DNA of 64,000 nucleotides from Yamagishiella unicocca (taxonomy: Eukaryota; Chlorophyta; Chlorophyceae; Chlamydomonadales; Volvocaceae): contig BDSL01000020.1 of the NCBI GenBank assembly GCA_003116995.1, positions 62,001 to 126,000 on the forward strand, written 5' to 3'. The position numbers were made by a program, and so were the translations under genes. The notes under the pieces were generated by a model. It saw only the letters and a program-made list of their open reading frames with translations, had not been told where the DNA came from and made no database searches. Shown piece after piece: positions 30,485 through 40,840 of the stretch (positions within the stretch are counted from its first letter, which is position 1; the number at the start of each line of letters is the position of its first letter).

Positions 30485-33400
30485 ACGGATAGTAACCTGC
30501 GTATCATTTTGTGGAACGTGCGCCATCTTGAGGAAGGCAAGCTGCAGGAGGACGAACTAATATGGCATTTACTTTCTATGCATGATATCATCATTTGTGT
30601 TGAAACACACGGCACAGAAGCGCACCCGACAGCAGGTCAACAGCTACCGGGTTATAAGAATTTTTGCGTGGACAGGCCTAGAATGGGGGGCAGGAGGGCG
30701 GGAGGTGTAGCCGTGTACGTCCACGATAGAATCGCAGACGCCTTGGAGCCGTTACTGTATGTAGCGGAGCCTCGGGGCTGCGAGTCTGTGTGGCTGCGGC
30801 TGCGCTCCGATTGGGCGGACGCAGGCGGCCGTAGTTTGCTGATCGGTGCGTGCTATATCGCGCCCGAAGACTCGTCCTACCATAGGGAAGGACGACCAGC
30901 AGCCACGAACGCCGAAGCAGCCCTAGATGCCTTTGCTGCTCTTCAAGCGAGATTAGGCGCACTGCGACGTGACGACGACCTAGTGCTCCTTGCCGGTGAT
31001 TTCAACGCACGTATGTCTGGGGGACAGAGCGGGATTCCAGACCTGCCCGACATCACAGTAGCAGGTTTAGCAGAGCAATTAGGGGCTCCCTTTGGCTATG
31101 ACGACAGCATTGATGCTGTTCCACGTTTTCGGAATTGTGTCGACGCGCGCACCAACCACGCGGGCATTGAGCTGGGGAACGTATGCCGCTCAGAAGGCCT
31201 GTGTGTAGTAAATGGGAGGGTTAGAGGTGATGAACGCGGGGCTCTTACGTTCTTGGGCCCGCAAGGTGGCAGTACGGTGGACCTATTTCTAACTAGTCCT
31301 AGTCTGTTTTCTAAGTGTCAGGCTTTATTTGTGTTTGATAATCTGCATAATAGGCTACGTACGCGTGGTACGGGCGGGCGTACGTTCAGTGACCACGGAC
31401 CGGTTAGTCTACAACTGGGCGTGCGGCTGCAACGGCCGGACGGGGAATTACCTCCACGTCGTCCTCGTAAGCGTCTGGGATTCAACGTCAGCCAGTGGAG
31501 GAAGTATGCAACCTATTTCACTGCAGACGACAGTGCAGTAATGGCAAATCTACAGGAGGTTACGCAAGGGTTGGATAATGGATCTGTTTCTAGCACATGT
31601 GCGGTAGATCGTATAGGCGAGATTCTGTACGGAGCTATGAAGCAGGCTTTTGGGGTGGGGCGTGAGTCGCGGCAACCGCGATCGAATCACGCGCCTTGGT
31701 GGAATGCGGAATGTGCGCAAAAGCATGCTGCTATGAGTTCTAAGCTAACGGATGCAAAAGGTCAAGGCAGGTGTTCGGGGGTGTGGCAAGCATACAGGGT
31801 CGCGAGGCAGGAGTTCAATAGAGCACGCAGGCGCGCAATGGCGGCTTTTGAGCACGAGGAATGGCGCGCATTCATTAACAACTGTCGCGGAGACCCTAAG
31901 GCGCTATGGCGCAAGCTTTCGGACGGGTCATCGGAGTCGTGCCCTATTACTGATGCAGACGCGTGGCGAAGTCATTTCCAGGCGCTGCTCAATGAAAGGC
32001 AGCGCCCGCCAGATTATGAGCGTGCAACGGATATACTGGGCTTTGTTAATAGAGTAGATAGGCACACGTTACCTTGGTGGCGTGCCTTAGGGGAGGAGGA
32101 AGCAGAACTTAGGAGGCGAGCGGCAGACGAGGCGCTCAACACGCCAATTACGGCGGCGGAAGTTGCAGTGGTTTTGGAGAAGCTACCGAATGGCAAGTCG
32201 AGCGGTCCCGAGAAAGTGTGCGGCGAGTGCTACCGATACGCTCGGAAGCTTCGCAGTGGCAGCGAGGATCGGAGCCCAGAAATTAACAGGCTTGTCCCGG
32301 TTGTGACGGTGCTAATGGAGCATATTCGCGCTACGGGTGATTACCCTGCACAGTTTACTGTGTCGGATCTAGTCCCGGTGTATAAGGGGAATGGGAAGGA
32401 CATGTTAGAGTGCAGTAATTACAGAGGGATCGCGGTGGGCGGAGTGCTTGCCAAATGTTACGCTTCAGTTCTGGAACGGCGTCTTTCAAAATTCGCCGAA
32501 TCTGAATTTGCAGCAAGACCGGTCCGACACTGGTGTCAAGCGGGTTTTCGTCGGGGTTTGGGCACACAACATCATCTTTTCGCGCTTCGTCATTTTATAG
32601 CTCGTTACGCTAGGCCGGGGCAACACGGGCTTTTAGTCTGCCAGATCGATTTCGAGAAGGCTTTTGATCGTGTGGACCGAAATTTGTTGTGGGCTCGGCT
32701 AAGGGAACGGGGTCTTTCTGGGCAAATGCTGTCTGCTATTAGGCGTTGTTATGATAAGGTGCAATTGCGCGTGAAAGTCAACGGGAAGAGAGGTGAGCGG
32801 TTTGAATCAGTGCAGGGGGTAAAGCAGGGATGCCCGCTAAGCCCAGTCCTGTTCGGGTTGTTTATCGAATCATTTGCGGATTACGTAGATGAGCACGAGC
32901 AAAGGCAACCTCGCGGATGCGTCCCCACCGCGCATGGAAAAGGGGTCCCGGAGCTGCTGTACGCGGATGACCTTACGCTCATGACTATGAATCGGGAACG
33001 GATGCAATTCCTGTTGGATAGGTTAGCGGAATTCTGTGATGCATTTGGAATGAATTTGAATGTGGGTAAATGCGAGTTGATGGTATTCGCCGGTAGGCAA
33101 ACGTCCTACGACGCACTTTTGAGTGATGCAGCAGGGTTGCGTTATGCGGGCCAGACGGTACCAGTCAAAGAGCGCGCAAAATATCTTGGACTGCGATATG
33201 GATCAGGTTTTTCGTTCGACTCGTGCCGAATGGAGCTATGCGATGTGGGTCGCAGGGGAGTTTTTGCTTTAATGCGTAAGTTAGAATTAAATCGCGTATG
33301 GGCACCCGATCTTATGCTACGCTGTTTTGACGCCCAAATAAGGCCTTTATTATCGTACGGAGCGGAGGTATGGGGACCAGACGCTATTTGGGAAGTTTTA

Positions 33401-34438
33401 GGAACTAAGGGTAGACAGCGGGTTAGGGAGTGGCAAAGATGGAACCAGCGGGGAGGGTCAGGAGCGACGGGGGAGAATGCGGCGCTGCTTGGCAGATGGG
33501 GAAAATGGGTTCGAAGCACAGGTCGTGCGGCAGGTGTATTTGAAAGAGCTCTGGCGGATCCAATGGTCGAGGTACAGAAGATCTTTTTGCGCAGGGTAGT
33601 TGGCGCTAGTTTGCCTCCGAACAGGCAACTCTTCGCAGAGTCCTCTCAACTGCCTTTGCATCACTTTTGGGCACAGCAAGTGTTTGGTTTTTGGAAGCGC
33701 CTGAGTAAGCAGCCCTCGACGCTCGCACAGGCAGTCTTAGAGGAGGATATTTTTGCATGGTTGGAATCGGATCGCTCGTCAAGCGAGCATGAATATTTCT
33801 GGGCTGGTAAGGTGCTGCGGATTCTTGGAGCACTTGGGTACGACTATCGCCAACATGTGAGCGCAACGTTGAGTAATGTGGACAAAGCCAAGGCAATAGC
33901 CGCGTTGGAAATCCCGTTTGACAAGGTGCTAGAGGAGTTCAGGCGGCGTTTGCTGCTCGATTGGAACTCGAGCGATATTGATATGGATCCGCGGGTTTTT
34001 CCCGAATTTGCAGCAGGAGACAGTGATCGCGGGAAGCCGGGCGTAACAATGTGTCGCTACTCGAATTGGATGGGCGTTGCATATGCCCCCGATGCGCATA
34101 CAAAGAAGCTCGATCACCTTCGCGCGTGTATGCCTCGGAAGCATCACACGGCGCTGATGCGTTTTCGTCTCGGCTGTTGGGATCTCGACGTAAGTCGTTT
34201 TGCACGTCGGCCGCGTAAGCCACGTGTTGAGAGAACGTGCCGAGTGTGCCGTGGGGATATGGTAGAAGACGAGTTTCATGTTCTTATGGAGTGTCCCGTG
34301 TATGAGCCCCTCAGACGAGCTGTAGATTTTCCTACTGGACAGGATATGCAAGTGGTGATGACTACGTGGGATCAGGTGAAACTAGGCAACCTTTTGGCTC
34401 AGATACAGAGGGCGCGGACAGAGTCATTAAGGGAATAA
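30482..34438 (+). CDS. LINE ORF2: APE endonuclease, reverse transcriptase, Cys/His tail
   Basis: Encodes 1318 aa. Residues 1 to about 310 form the APE-like endonuclease: LRIILWNVRHLEE at the start, VLLAGDFNARM near 171 and FSDHGPVSL near 303. The reverse transcriptase spans about 560-880, with YKGNGKDMLECSNYRGIAVG, QIDFEKAFDRVDR near 722, GVKQGCPLSPVLFGLF near 780 and the catalytic YADD near 825. Near 1252 a terminal CRVCRGDMVEDEFHVLMEC motif matches the Cys/His motif of many LINEs. The protein nicks target DNA and primes reverse transcription there. The start is the ATG that overlaps the ORF1 stop; no other nearby ATG keeps the whole endonuclease. All catalytic motifs look intact. Confidence 0.93.
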   Translation: MTDSNLRIILWNVRHLEEGKLQEDELIWHLLSMHDIIICVETHGTEAHPTAGQQLPGYKNFCVDRPRMGGRRAGGVAVYVHDRIADALEPLLYVAEPRGCESVWLRLRSDWADAGGRSLLIGACYIAPEDSSYHREGRPAATNAEAALDAFAALQARLGALRRDDDLVLLAGDFNARMSGGQSGIPDLPDITVAGLAEQLGAPFGYDDSIDAVPRFRNCVDARTNHAGIELGNVCRSEGLCVVNGRVRGDERGALTFLGPQGGSTVDLFLTSPSLFSKCQALFVFDNLHNRLRTRGTGGRTFSDHGPVSLQLGVRLQRPDGELPPRRPRKRLGFNVSQWRKYATYFTADDSAVMANLQEVTQGLDNGSVSSTCAVDRIGEILYGAMKQAFGVGRESRQPRSNHAPWWNAECAQKHAAMSSKLTDAKGQGRCSGVWQAYRVARQEFNRARRRAMAAFEHEEWRAFINNCRGDPKALWRKLSDGSSESCPITDADAWRSHFQALLNERQRPPDYERATDILGFVNRVDRHTLPWWRALGEEEAELRRRAADEALNTPITAAEVAVVLEKLPNGKSSGPEKVCGECYRYARKLRSGSEDRSPEINRLVPVVTVLMEHIRATGDYPAQFTVSDLVPVYKGNGKDMLECSNYRGIAVGGVLAKCYASVLERRLSKFAESEFAARPVRHWCQAGFRRGLGTQHHLFALRHFIARYARPGQHGLLVCQIDFEKAFDRVDRNLLWARLRERGLSGQMLSAIRRCYDKVQLRVKVNGKRGERFESVQGVKQGCPLSPVLFGLFIESFADYVDEHEQRQPRGCVPTAHGKGVPELLYADDLTLMTMNRERMQFLLDRLAEFCDAFGMNLNVGKCELMVFAGRQTSYDALLSDAAGLRYAGQTVPVKERAKYLGLRYGSGFSFDSCRMELCDVGRRGVFALMRKLELNRVWAPDLMLRCFDAQIRPLLSYGAEVWGPDAIWEVLGTKGRQRVREWQRWNQRGGSGATGENAALLGRWGKWVRSTGRAAGVFERALADPMVEVQKIFLRRVVGASLPPNRQLFAESSQLPLHHFWAQQVFGFWKRLSKQPSTLAQAVLEEDIFAWLESDRSSSEHEYFWAGKVLRILGALGYDYRQHVSATLSNVDKAKAIAALEIPFDKVLEEFRRRLLLDWNSSDIDMDPRVFPEFAAGDSDRGKPGVTMCRYSNWMGVAYAPDAHTKKLDHLRACMPRKHHTALMRFRLGCWDLDVSRFARRPRKPRVERTCRVCRGDMVEDEFHVLMECPVYEPLRRAVDFPTGQDMQVVMTTWDQVKLGNLLAQIQRARTESLRE

Positions 34439-34530
34439 TCCCGATTTTCTAGTATTAGTTCTTGAAGTGCGCCCTTTGACGGATGTCCGTTATGGGGGGA
34501 CGCATGCTACTGGCGCGAGCCAGTACGACA

Positions 34531-34552
34531 TGTAATAAATCGTAATCGTAAT
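34531..34552 (+). terminator. Retrotransposon polyadenylation signal and simple tail
   Basis: TGTAA at 34531-34535 is followed by AATAAATCGTAATCGTA and short ATCGTA-type repeats up to the target-site duplication. TGTAA is the usual polyadenylation signal of volvocine algae. The non-poly(A) repeat tail is typical for several algal and other LINE groups. Confidence 0.7.
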
Positions 34553-34563
34553 CGTTTTCAATG
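34553..34563. repeat. Target-site duplication, right copy
   Basis: CGTTTTCAATG, identical to 29086-29096, lies immediately after the element tail. Confidence 0.65.
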
Positions 34564-35093
34564 CCGTGTCCACATAGACGAGTTCCAGACAACACCTTTT
34601 ACAGGTAAGAAAAGACTTAAAATACAGATTCCGATAAAGCGATTAAGTGTTCCCGAGGATTAATGCGTAACACGCAGCGGTTTGTCGCAATTATTACGAA
34701 AACCGTCGCGTAGCGCACTTCTTACCTGGAATCCGTGGAATGAAGACAACGATAAAATAAGATGTTACAACGGTGTGGCTCCGCATGTGCAGGCCGGGGA
34801 AGGGAGAGTCCTTTGTCGGTGCCGCATACTTGATACGCCCGTCGCATTTGCTGATGTAGCTGAGATAACCTTCGCTTCAAGGGCCCACGTATTCCTAAGC
34901 CATGTAACAAATCAACCTTCGCTCTGCACGAAATTTAATGCAACAACGGTCATTTTTTCCAGCCGCGTCGTTCGACTTGTTTGTCCGTACCGGTTTGCGC
35001 GCACCATTCTGCCTCTTGAACTATACATGCCGCGAATTCCTTATAATCAGTAACCGGTTTAGTAAACACTTGCCTCCTGCTATACAATAGCGG
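34564..35093. other. Upstream region of the three-exon gene
   Basis: AT-richer than its surroundings. No exon is supported. It probably holds the promoter and leader of the gene at 35094. Confidence 0.35.
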
Positions 35094-36935
35094 ATGGAGG
35101 AATCCACCTCCGCCTCCGAGGCATTTGCCAAGGACCTGGCCGGTACCTACGAAAGATGCACAAACACGATGGCCAACCTAGAGAGTCTGCTTGCGCACAG
35201 GCACCAGTTAGAGGGCTCATTCGACGATTTGTCAGCGGAGACCGAGGCCGCTTTTGAGGATGTTGAAGTTGAACGCTCTTCGGCGCCCGCGGGATTTGGA
35301 GGCCCTGCGCAGCTCAGGAAGGCTGCTCTGGGTGGCATGCGTTACCAGCAAAGCCTACCTCGAAATCAGTTGCTTCTGCCTCAGGTACGTATGTACGTGC
35401 TCGCGCCCGTAGACTTCGTGGGGACATCTCGTTTGGCGTCCGGCTCGTCACGCTACCGCTACTGCAGGTAATAATTCGCGAGGAGCGCTTGACCGAGGGA
35501 TTCCAGCCAGTCGGCGGCGCTGCGCCGAACAAAGCCAGGATGCCCAACGTGTTGGACCTGTCTACGCTGTACAGCAGCGAGCCGCAGACCGTGCGCCGCG
35601 GCTTGACGCCTTCGCTGATGCGGCGTCGGTCGCTTCAGCGATACGACAGCGGAGAGGACGCTCAAGATGCGAACCCGCTGTCGGTAATGCTTTTGTCGCG
35701 CAGCGTAACCTACGAAGACCAGCCATTGAGCCCGCCGGGCACAGTCGCCGGCCCCGCATTGCCGAGGTTTGGCAGGTCCTCCAGCGGCTTGTCGCCCTCC
35801 GTTTCATCGCCAGTCGGCACCAGGGCGCCAAACAACAACAACAGCGGCCCCCTCATGCCGACGCCTCCAGCTGCGTTCGGCGCCATGGGCCGGCAGCTCT
35901 TTTACAACAGCCGGCGCTCTGGAAGCTTCGGCGGTAAGCTAGTCGTGCGGTTGGGCCGGACGACAAATCACAAGCACCCTTAGCTGCGCTGGGGGGCACC
36001 CTTAGCTGCGCTGGGGGGCGATGATGCACAGCAAGGGCGCTGAGGGCGGTGCTTATGTCGGCCCCGCCGGTCTTCCGTGGCTCTTCCGCCGGTCCTCCGA
36101 TACCTGCTATTACGATTGAATTCATCCAACGCGGCTGTGGCCGGATGGATGTGCAGCAGGGGCGGAAGAATTCACGGGTGGGAATGTGAGGAAAGCGCGT
36201 GTGTATGCGGGTTGGAAGGGCATGCAAGCTGGGGCCAGGGGTTGGAAGGCATGCAGTTGCGTGGCATTGTCCTCACCGGTCTGCTGGGCGCGCGCCCCTC
36301 CTCCCCGGGGTATGCAACTGCACACGCAAACACGCAGACACCGCGTGCCAGCCAACATGCGTGCGTCCCGCACGCTGCATGTATGCACGGGCACTTATTC
36401 GGCTGCTGCCGACCCCCCCGTCCCTGCCCTTACCACCTCTATCCGTACACTGTAATCTACCCTGCACCTCCACCCCACCCCCACGGTCTCGCTGTCTCTC
36501 CGCCCGGCAGCAGATCGCTCCGGCTCACCGGCTGTCACCAGCCCCTTCGTCGCCAGCCCGGTCCTCGCCAGCCGCATGAGCTACAGCGGCGGCGGCAGCA
36601 TCGGCGGCGGCGCCGGCGCCGGCCCCTCAAGCGGCGGCGGCGGCGGCGGCGGCAGCCCCTCCAGAGGCGGCGGGCACAGGAGTTTCAACAACTCTGCCGC
36701 TGCCGCCGCCGCCGCCGCCACCGCCGTACTGACGCACGGCAACAGCGGCAGCCTCCAGGAGCTGCAGCTCCACCCCGCGCCCCCTGCCAACCCTAACCCG
36801 GGTGGCCCTCTGCTGCAGTCGCCCCGCGTTGCTGTCGCGTGGCCGTCATCCAGTAGGCGCTCGTTCCATGGTCTGGCCCCGGGTCACCGAGCCTCAGCCG
36901 AGCGGCGGCCGTCGGTCGCTGGGGTGCCGCCCTAA
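35094..36935 (+). CDS. Unrecognised Ser/Gly/Ala-rich protein, 393 aa
   Basis: Three exons (35094-35384, 35468-35933, 36511-36935) join with GT/AG at phases 0 and 1 and end on TAA. The N-terminal about 70 residues are acidic and helical (FAKDLAGTYERCTNTMANLE, DDLSAETEAAFEDVEVE), consistent with a short coiled coil. The middle is basic and Ser/Pro-rich with many SP/TP sites (LTPSLMRRRSLQRYDSGED, PLSPPGT, SSGLSPSVSSPVG), as in kinase substrates. The C-terminal third is low complexity: runs of Gly and Ala separated by SFNNS, then GNSGSLQELQ and a basic RRSFHGLAPGHRASAERRPS. No catalytic domain, signal peptide or membrane segment is seen. It could be a cytoskeletal or regulatory scaffold, but no family is recognised. 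Confidence 0.68.
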
Positions 36936-39930
36936 GCCCCCAGCACTAGGGGAGCCGTCGGCGGCACAAACCAACCAGAACTAGGGGCCAGCACGTGCTG
37001 TCGTACCTGATACACCGGCCCCGCAGCGGGGCCTCACGGGGGTGAGCGGTACTAAACCGCGTGCTGATGTACGGGGCTGGGTGGCGGCGGTTAGCCGCTG
37101 CTGCTGTGGGCACCCGGTTCTGAAATTACGCTGCTCAACATAGGTTTGCGTGCGCCTCACTACTAGAACTACTGCTACTAATACTACAAGCAACGGGTGC
37201 ATGTGTTTTATTTCGTAACCAAGCCTCGGACCTCCACGGGGAAAGCAGAGTCCGGACGGTACGCTGCACGGCACGAGGCGTCCATCCGCTTCCAACGGAG
37301 GAAGTGGATGGACCTAGCCGGACGCGGTGGCGGTGGCGATGGAAAGGAGGAGAGGTGGCAGTAGTTGCTGCTGCGCAGGTAGAAGTAAATGTGCAGGAGC
37401 GAGCGAGAGGGCCGGTGGGTGGGCCGCGCTGGTGGACGAGGGCTGGAGTGACTGCCGTTCACGCGTTTACTTACATACACAACCCACTTTTGATTGAAGT
37501 CAAAGGCAAGCTTAGCTGTGTGGTTATTGGTTATAAGCTGCGGTCATTGTTGGCGGCCAGGTGTAGGTTTATTGCGCGGGCTTAGTGGGGTTATTTGGGG
37601 TTCATTGCCGCGACCGAGCGAGGGGGGCGCATACCGAACATGCAATGCCGGACAAAGGCCCAGGGCTGGTGGCGAACGTGTAGGACTGGTGACAGCTGGT
37701 GAGCGGATGGATGTGGCCCCGGTGCATGGAGATCGGCGCTGATAGTAATCAGAATCAGAATCACACCTTGAGTGTTGGCAAGGTCGTTTCTGCAGTTTAG
37801 TCGTGGGATCGTGCATGTTTGTGGTCGAATACAGCGGTGATCCAGCACTGGCAATGACGATACCTGAGACTCCGTTTTCTTAGGATTCTCCGTTTTCTAA
37901 CGACGAGCGTCCCTAGGGCCGTGTTCTGACCCGGCTGCCTGGGGCCGTGTTCTGACCCGGCTGTCTGAGGCCGTGGTGGCTGCGGCCTCTCCACATGGCC
38001 CTTGCGTTCCCAGATGGATGCCTCGAGTGACATGACGCACGGTCGCGGGCCAACAACGTACTGCACACCGCGTCACGGACTCCTAAACATTACCATGACG
38101 TTGTACGCATCTCACTGTCGTAAGTCATCGCTTTGTTGCTACTAGCTAGCCATCGTAATGCTGCCGCGTGCTACTGCTGTGATCGAGAGCTCCGTCATGG
38201 GCCGAAGCAGAGGCTGGTGTCTACCAGCAGCCCTTGCGTTCGGCATTCGGCCAGGTTTTGCTTTGTATGCAATGTACTTACTTTCCTTAGCTGCGTTGCG
38301 TTCTTCTCGCTTTTATCGGCTTGCGTGCCTGTCGAATCTCATGGAGATCAGGCCCACACGTTGTGGGGGCTGCGACCCGCTGCAGCATTTCGCAGGGCGA
38401 GGGACGAGGTCTCTTCTCGTCACTCTCTGGTCTGCTATCTAAGGCGGACAGCAGGTGGCTGCCGTGCTGCGCTGCTGTATTATCGCTCGTTTCTGAGAGG
38501 TTAATTTCAACCACCTTCTGGCGGCCCATGACAGAGGGTTTAAAGGGGCGAAGTATGAGAGTAATCTGGCAGGCTACTGAACCTCATCATGGCCTTTTAT
38601 GAATGGTATGGTTTCGAGGAAAGCTTCGGAGGCGCTGCTAAGAAGCACATGGCAGCGTGGCTGGTAGACAGGTTTGGGGCCAGGCGCCTGCGGTATTGTC
38701 CGTTCGGACCGGAGTTCCGAGGTGTAAGCACCGGTAGTACTGTTTTTGCGGTTGCTGGTGCGGTGAAGATCTCGGGCCTGTGGGGCCCAAGGCTTTGAGA
38801 GACGCACGTCGGTTCATGTGTTTGGTATGTTACTGTATGTTAAGGCAGCAACGGCGTCGCAATGGAAGCACGGCGCCTGGAGGGGACCACAGGTATCCAA
38901 ATCGGGTTGCTGAATGTTGTTCATGGGGTCCGCTGGTGTGTGTGTGTGTGCGTGTTTATGTTCATGCCCAGTTTGAGGGAGGCGGGTACATAGTGTGCCT
39001 GCTCCTGCGCCTGTGCTTGCGCCGTTGTAGGCTTGTAGCAGCCGTCAAGATTCAGGCGGGCTCTGCCTGTGCCGTTGTAGAATTCAGAGGCGGGTGGGCT
39101 GCGCCTGCGCCCTTGTGCCATGCATGCTTGCTGTCGGCCAAGTGGCTGTCGCTCAGGCGCCACCTGCACCTCTTGGCCGAACCAGCCCGCTACGTGTAAG
39201 CAGTTAGAACCACACGTAGCTCTGCAGCCTACTCACCCGAAGTTTCGGGTCTCCTCGCCATTTCTTAAGTGCCTTAAGTGTATGGCATCGGGCTGGGCCG
39301 TTCCGAGGGCTAGGGTCACGGCTTCCCTTCTTGTGTTCTTGAGGGGGCTGGGGCCATCGTCAGCGCGGGCGGGAGTGACCCGTGGGAGCCAGTGAGGTCC
39401 ACAGGCCTGGGCCCCTGCGCTGAGAGGGTTCGGAGCAGACCCGAATCACCAATGTACAGCACCCATGGGCGCTTCTCCGCTGCTTGCGGTAGCGCTAGCC
39501 TGCCCTTCCCAGGACCCGACCGGCGCACCGTCACCCCGCCAGCGCAGCAGGAGTAAGGGGGAAGTAGGTACGATGCGGACGAGGGCGTGAAAGGCGAATG
39601 AAGGGGACGAAGCGCTATGTTGTCGTACAGCACGTGCGCCGTGCTGCGAGCTCTGCGTACGACAAGCGCAGCCTCTTGCGCCCTCGCTCGCTGCGCGAGC
39701 TGTCTGTTGACGGTGCGGCTTCTGGGCGTTACGTTGCTGCTTTGCGTCGGCGCTGTGTCGCTCCCTCAGTCGGCGAACCGGAGTCGCAGGGCAGAGGACT
39801 GCAGGCCGTGTGAAGTAACCAACATTGTTGGTTGCTGCACATTGATCAAACATTGTTGCTTTGCTTACTTCACACCTGTGATGCCAAAGCGGGCAGCAGG
39901 CGCTGTTACTTATAGTACTCATTTCAGCGG
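36936..39930. other. Mostly gene-free region
   Basis: Contains a two-copy tandem of about 26 bp (GGCCGTGTTCTGACCCGGCT core, 37917-37973) and one possible short exon (next entry). Other frames lack motifs or phase-consistent partners. Confidence 0.35.
38589..38798 (+). CDS. Possible small protein or first exon
   Basis: An ATG frame of 69 codons reads MAFYEWYGFEESFGGAAKKH, then AAWLVDRFGARRLRYCPFGP. The first 44 codons look like a folded, aromatic-rich protein. A potential 5' splice site (GTGTAAG, about 38722) follows EFR, after which the reading becomes low quality, so it may be exon 1 of a gene whose other exons I cannot find. No homologue is recognised. Confidence 0.27.
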   Translation: MAFYEWYGFEESFGGAAKKHMAAWLVDRFGARRLRYCPFGPEFRGVSTGSTVFAVAGAVKISGLWGPRL

Positions 39931-39937
39931 GCTCCAG

Positions 39938-39986
39938 GCCTGAAAAGGCAGAACCAACGGGTGCATCGCCTGACATTGAAACAGCA
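39938..39986 (-). mobile_element. Retroelement 3'-end fragment, reverse orientation
   Basis: The minus strand reads TTCAATGTCAGGCGATGCAC, then CCGTTGGTTCTGCCTTTTCA and GGCCTGGAGCCC. It matches the terminal part of the element ends at 40287-40350 and 40771-40836. It abuts a CAG/CAA-rich microsatellite (39986-40031). Confidence 0.7.
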
Positions 39987-40031
39987 GTAGCAGAGCAGCA
40001 GCAACAGCATCAGCAGCAACAGCAGCAGCAA

Positions 40032-40350
40032 CGGCATCGGCCCGTTTCGGGTGTGGGACGTTTTCGGGATCTTGGGGGGGGAGTTATCCGATTGTGTTGC
40101 CGAGGCGTGCTGCTGTCTCTCCATTCGGGGGTCTGCTTGGGATGCATGTGGCCATGTGCAGGGGAGCCATCAGCGCAACCTCCCCCTGTGTATTGGTGCT
40201 TGCTGTTTCCTCTGGGCTCTCGGTTGTGAGGCTCTGGGTGGTTTGTCTTTCGGAACCGTCGGTTTTCTCTGCTTTCCTTGTCTTTTTCAGTGTCAGGCGA
40301 TGCGCCCGATGGCTCTACCTTTTCAGGTCTGGAGCCCACTGTAACGATTA
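40032..40350 (+). mobile_element. Retroelement 3' end fused to a CAG/CAA tail
   Basis: About 320 bases end in GTCAGGCGATGCGCCCGATG, then GGAGCCCACTGTAACGATTA. The terminal about 60 bases match the 24.2-kb element, but the upstream part differs, so this is a second subfamily. TGTAA is included. A long (CAGCAGCAA)n tract follows directly, in the position of a LINE 3' tail. Confidence 0.7.
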
Positions 40351-40503
40351 CAACAACAACAGCAGCAGCAACAGCAGCAGCAACAGCAGCAGCAACAGCA
40401 GCAGCAACAGCAGCAGCAACAGCAGCAGCAACAGCAGCAGCAACAGCAGCAGCAACAGCAGCAGCAACAGCAGCAGCAACAGCAGCAGCAACAGCAGCAA
40501 CAC
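40345..40503 (+). repeat. (CAGCAGCAA)n microsatellite
   Basis: About 160 bases of CAG and CAA triplets, chiefly as CAGCAGCAA nonamers. It sits between two same-orientation retroelement 3' ends. Confidence 0.95.
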
Positions 40504-40840
40504 AGGCGTGTTGAGCCCTGCTAGGGGTCCGTGCCTTATGGGATGAGAGGTGGCTGGTTCCGATGTTTGCATCGTTGCGGCGCTTCACTGGTTCGCCGGG
40601 TGCTGGGCTGTTAGGTTGGTTGGTGGCCAGTTCCTGATAGGGGAGCCTCTAGTGCGAATTCCCCCTGGGGTGCTGGCTGCTGCTCTGTGTGCCTACGGCC
40701 TGTCGATTTGGTGTTCTGGTGGTTTGCCTTTGTTCCGGTGCAGGTCGGTTTTTGTTTCCTCCGTTTTGTTCAGTGTCAGGCGATGCGCCCGATGGTTCTA
40801 CCTCTTGGTCTGGAACCCACTGTAACCGTTACAACAAAGC
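40504..40840 (+). mobile_element. Severely truncated copy of the 24.2-kb LINE family
   Basis: Contains the last about 330 bases of the element at 24205-26394, in the opposite orientation, with very high identity. It starts near GTGTTGAGCCCTGCTAGGGG and ends CCCACTGTAACCGTTACAAC followed by AAAGCAGCAACAGCAGCAGC. Only 3' untranslated sequence is present. Confidence 0.85.

Larger units (their letters stand above)
29097..34552 (+). mobile_element. Full-length-looking non-LTR retrotransposon with two overlapping ORFs
   Basis: About 5.46 kb flanked by an 11-bp duplication. It has a short leader (29097-29168), ORF1, ORF2 and a 3' region ending with TGTAA (34531-34535) and a short tail of ATCGTA units. 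ORF2 carries an APE-type endonuclease, reverse transcriptase and a terminal Cys/His motif, with no RNase H recognisable. This organisation fits the L1-like LINEs known from Chlamydomonas and plants. Both ORFs are uninterrupted, so it could be recently active. Clade assignment needs a phylogeny. Confidence 0.9.
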
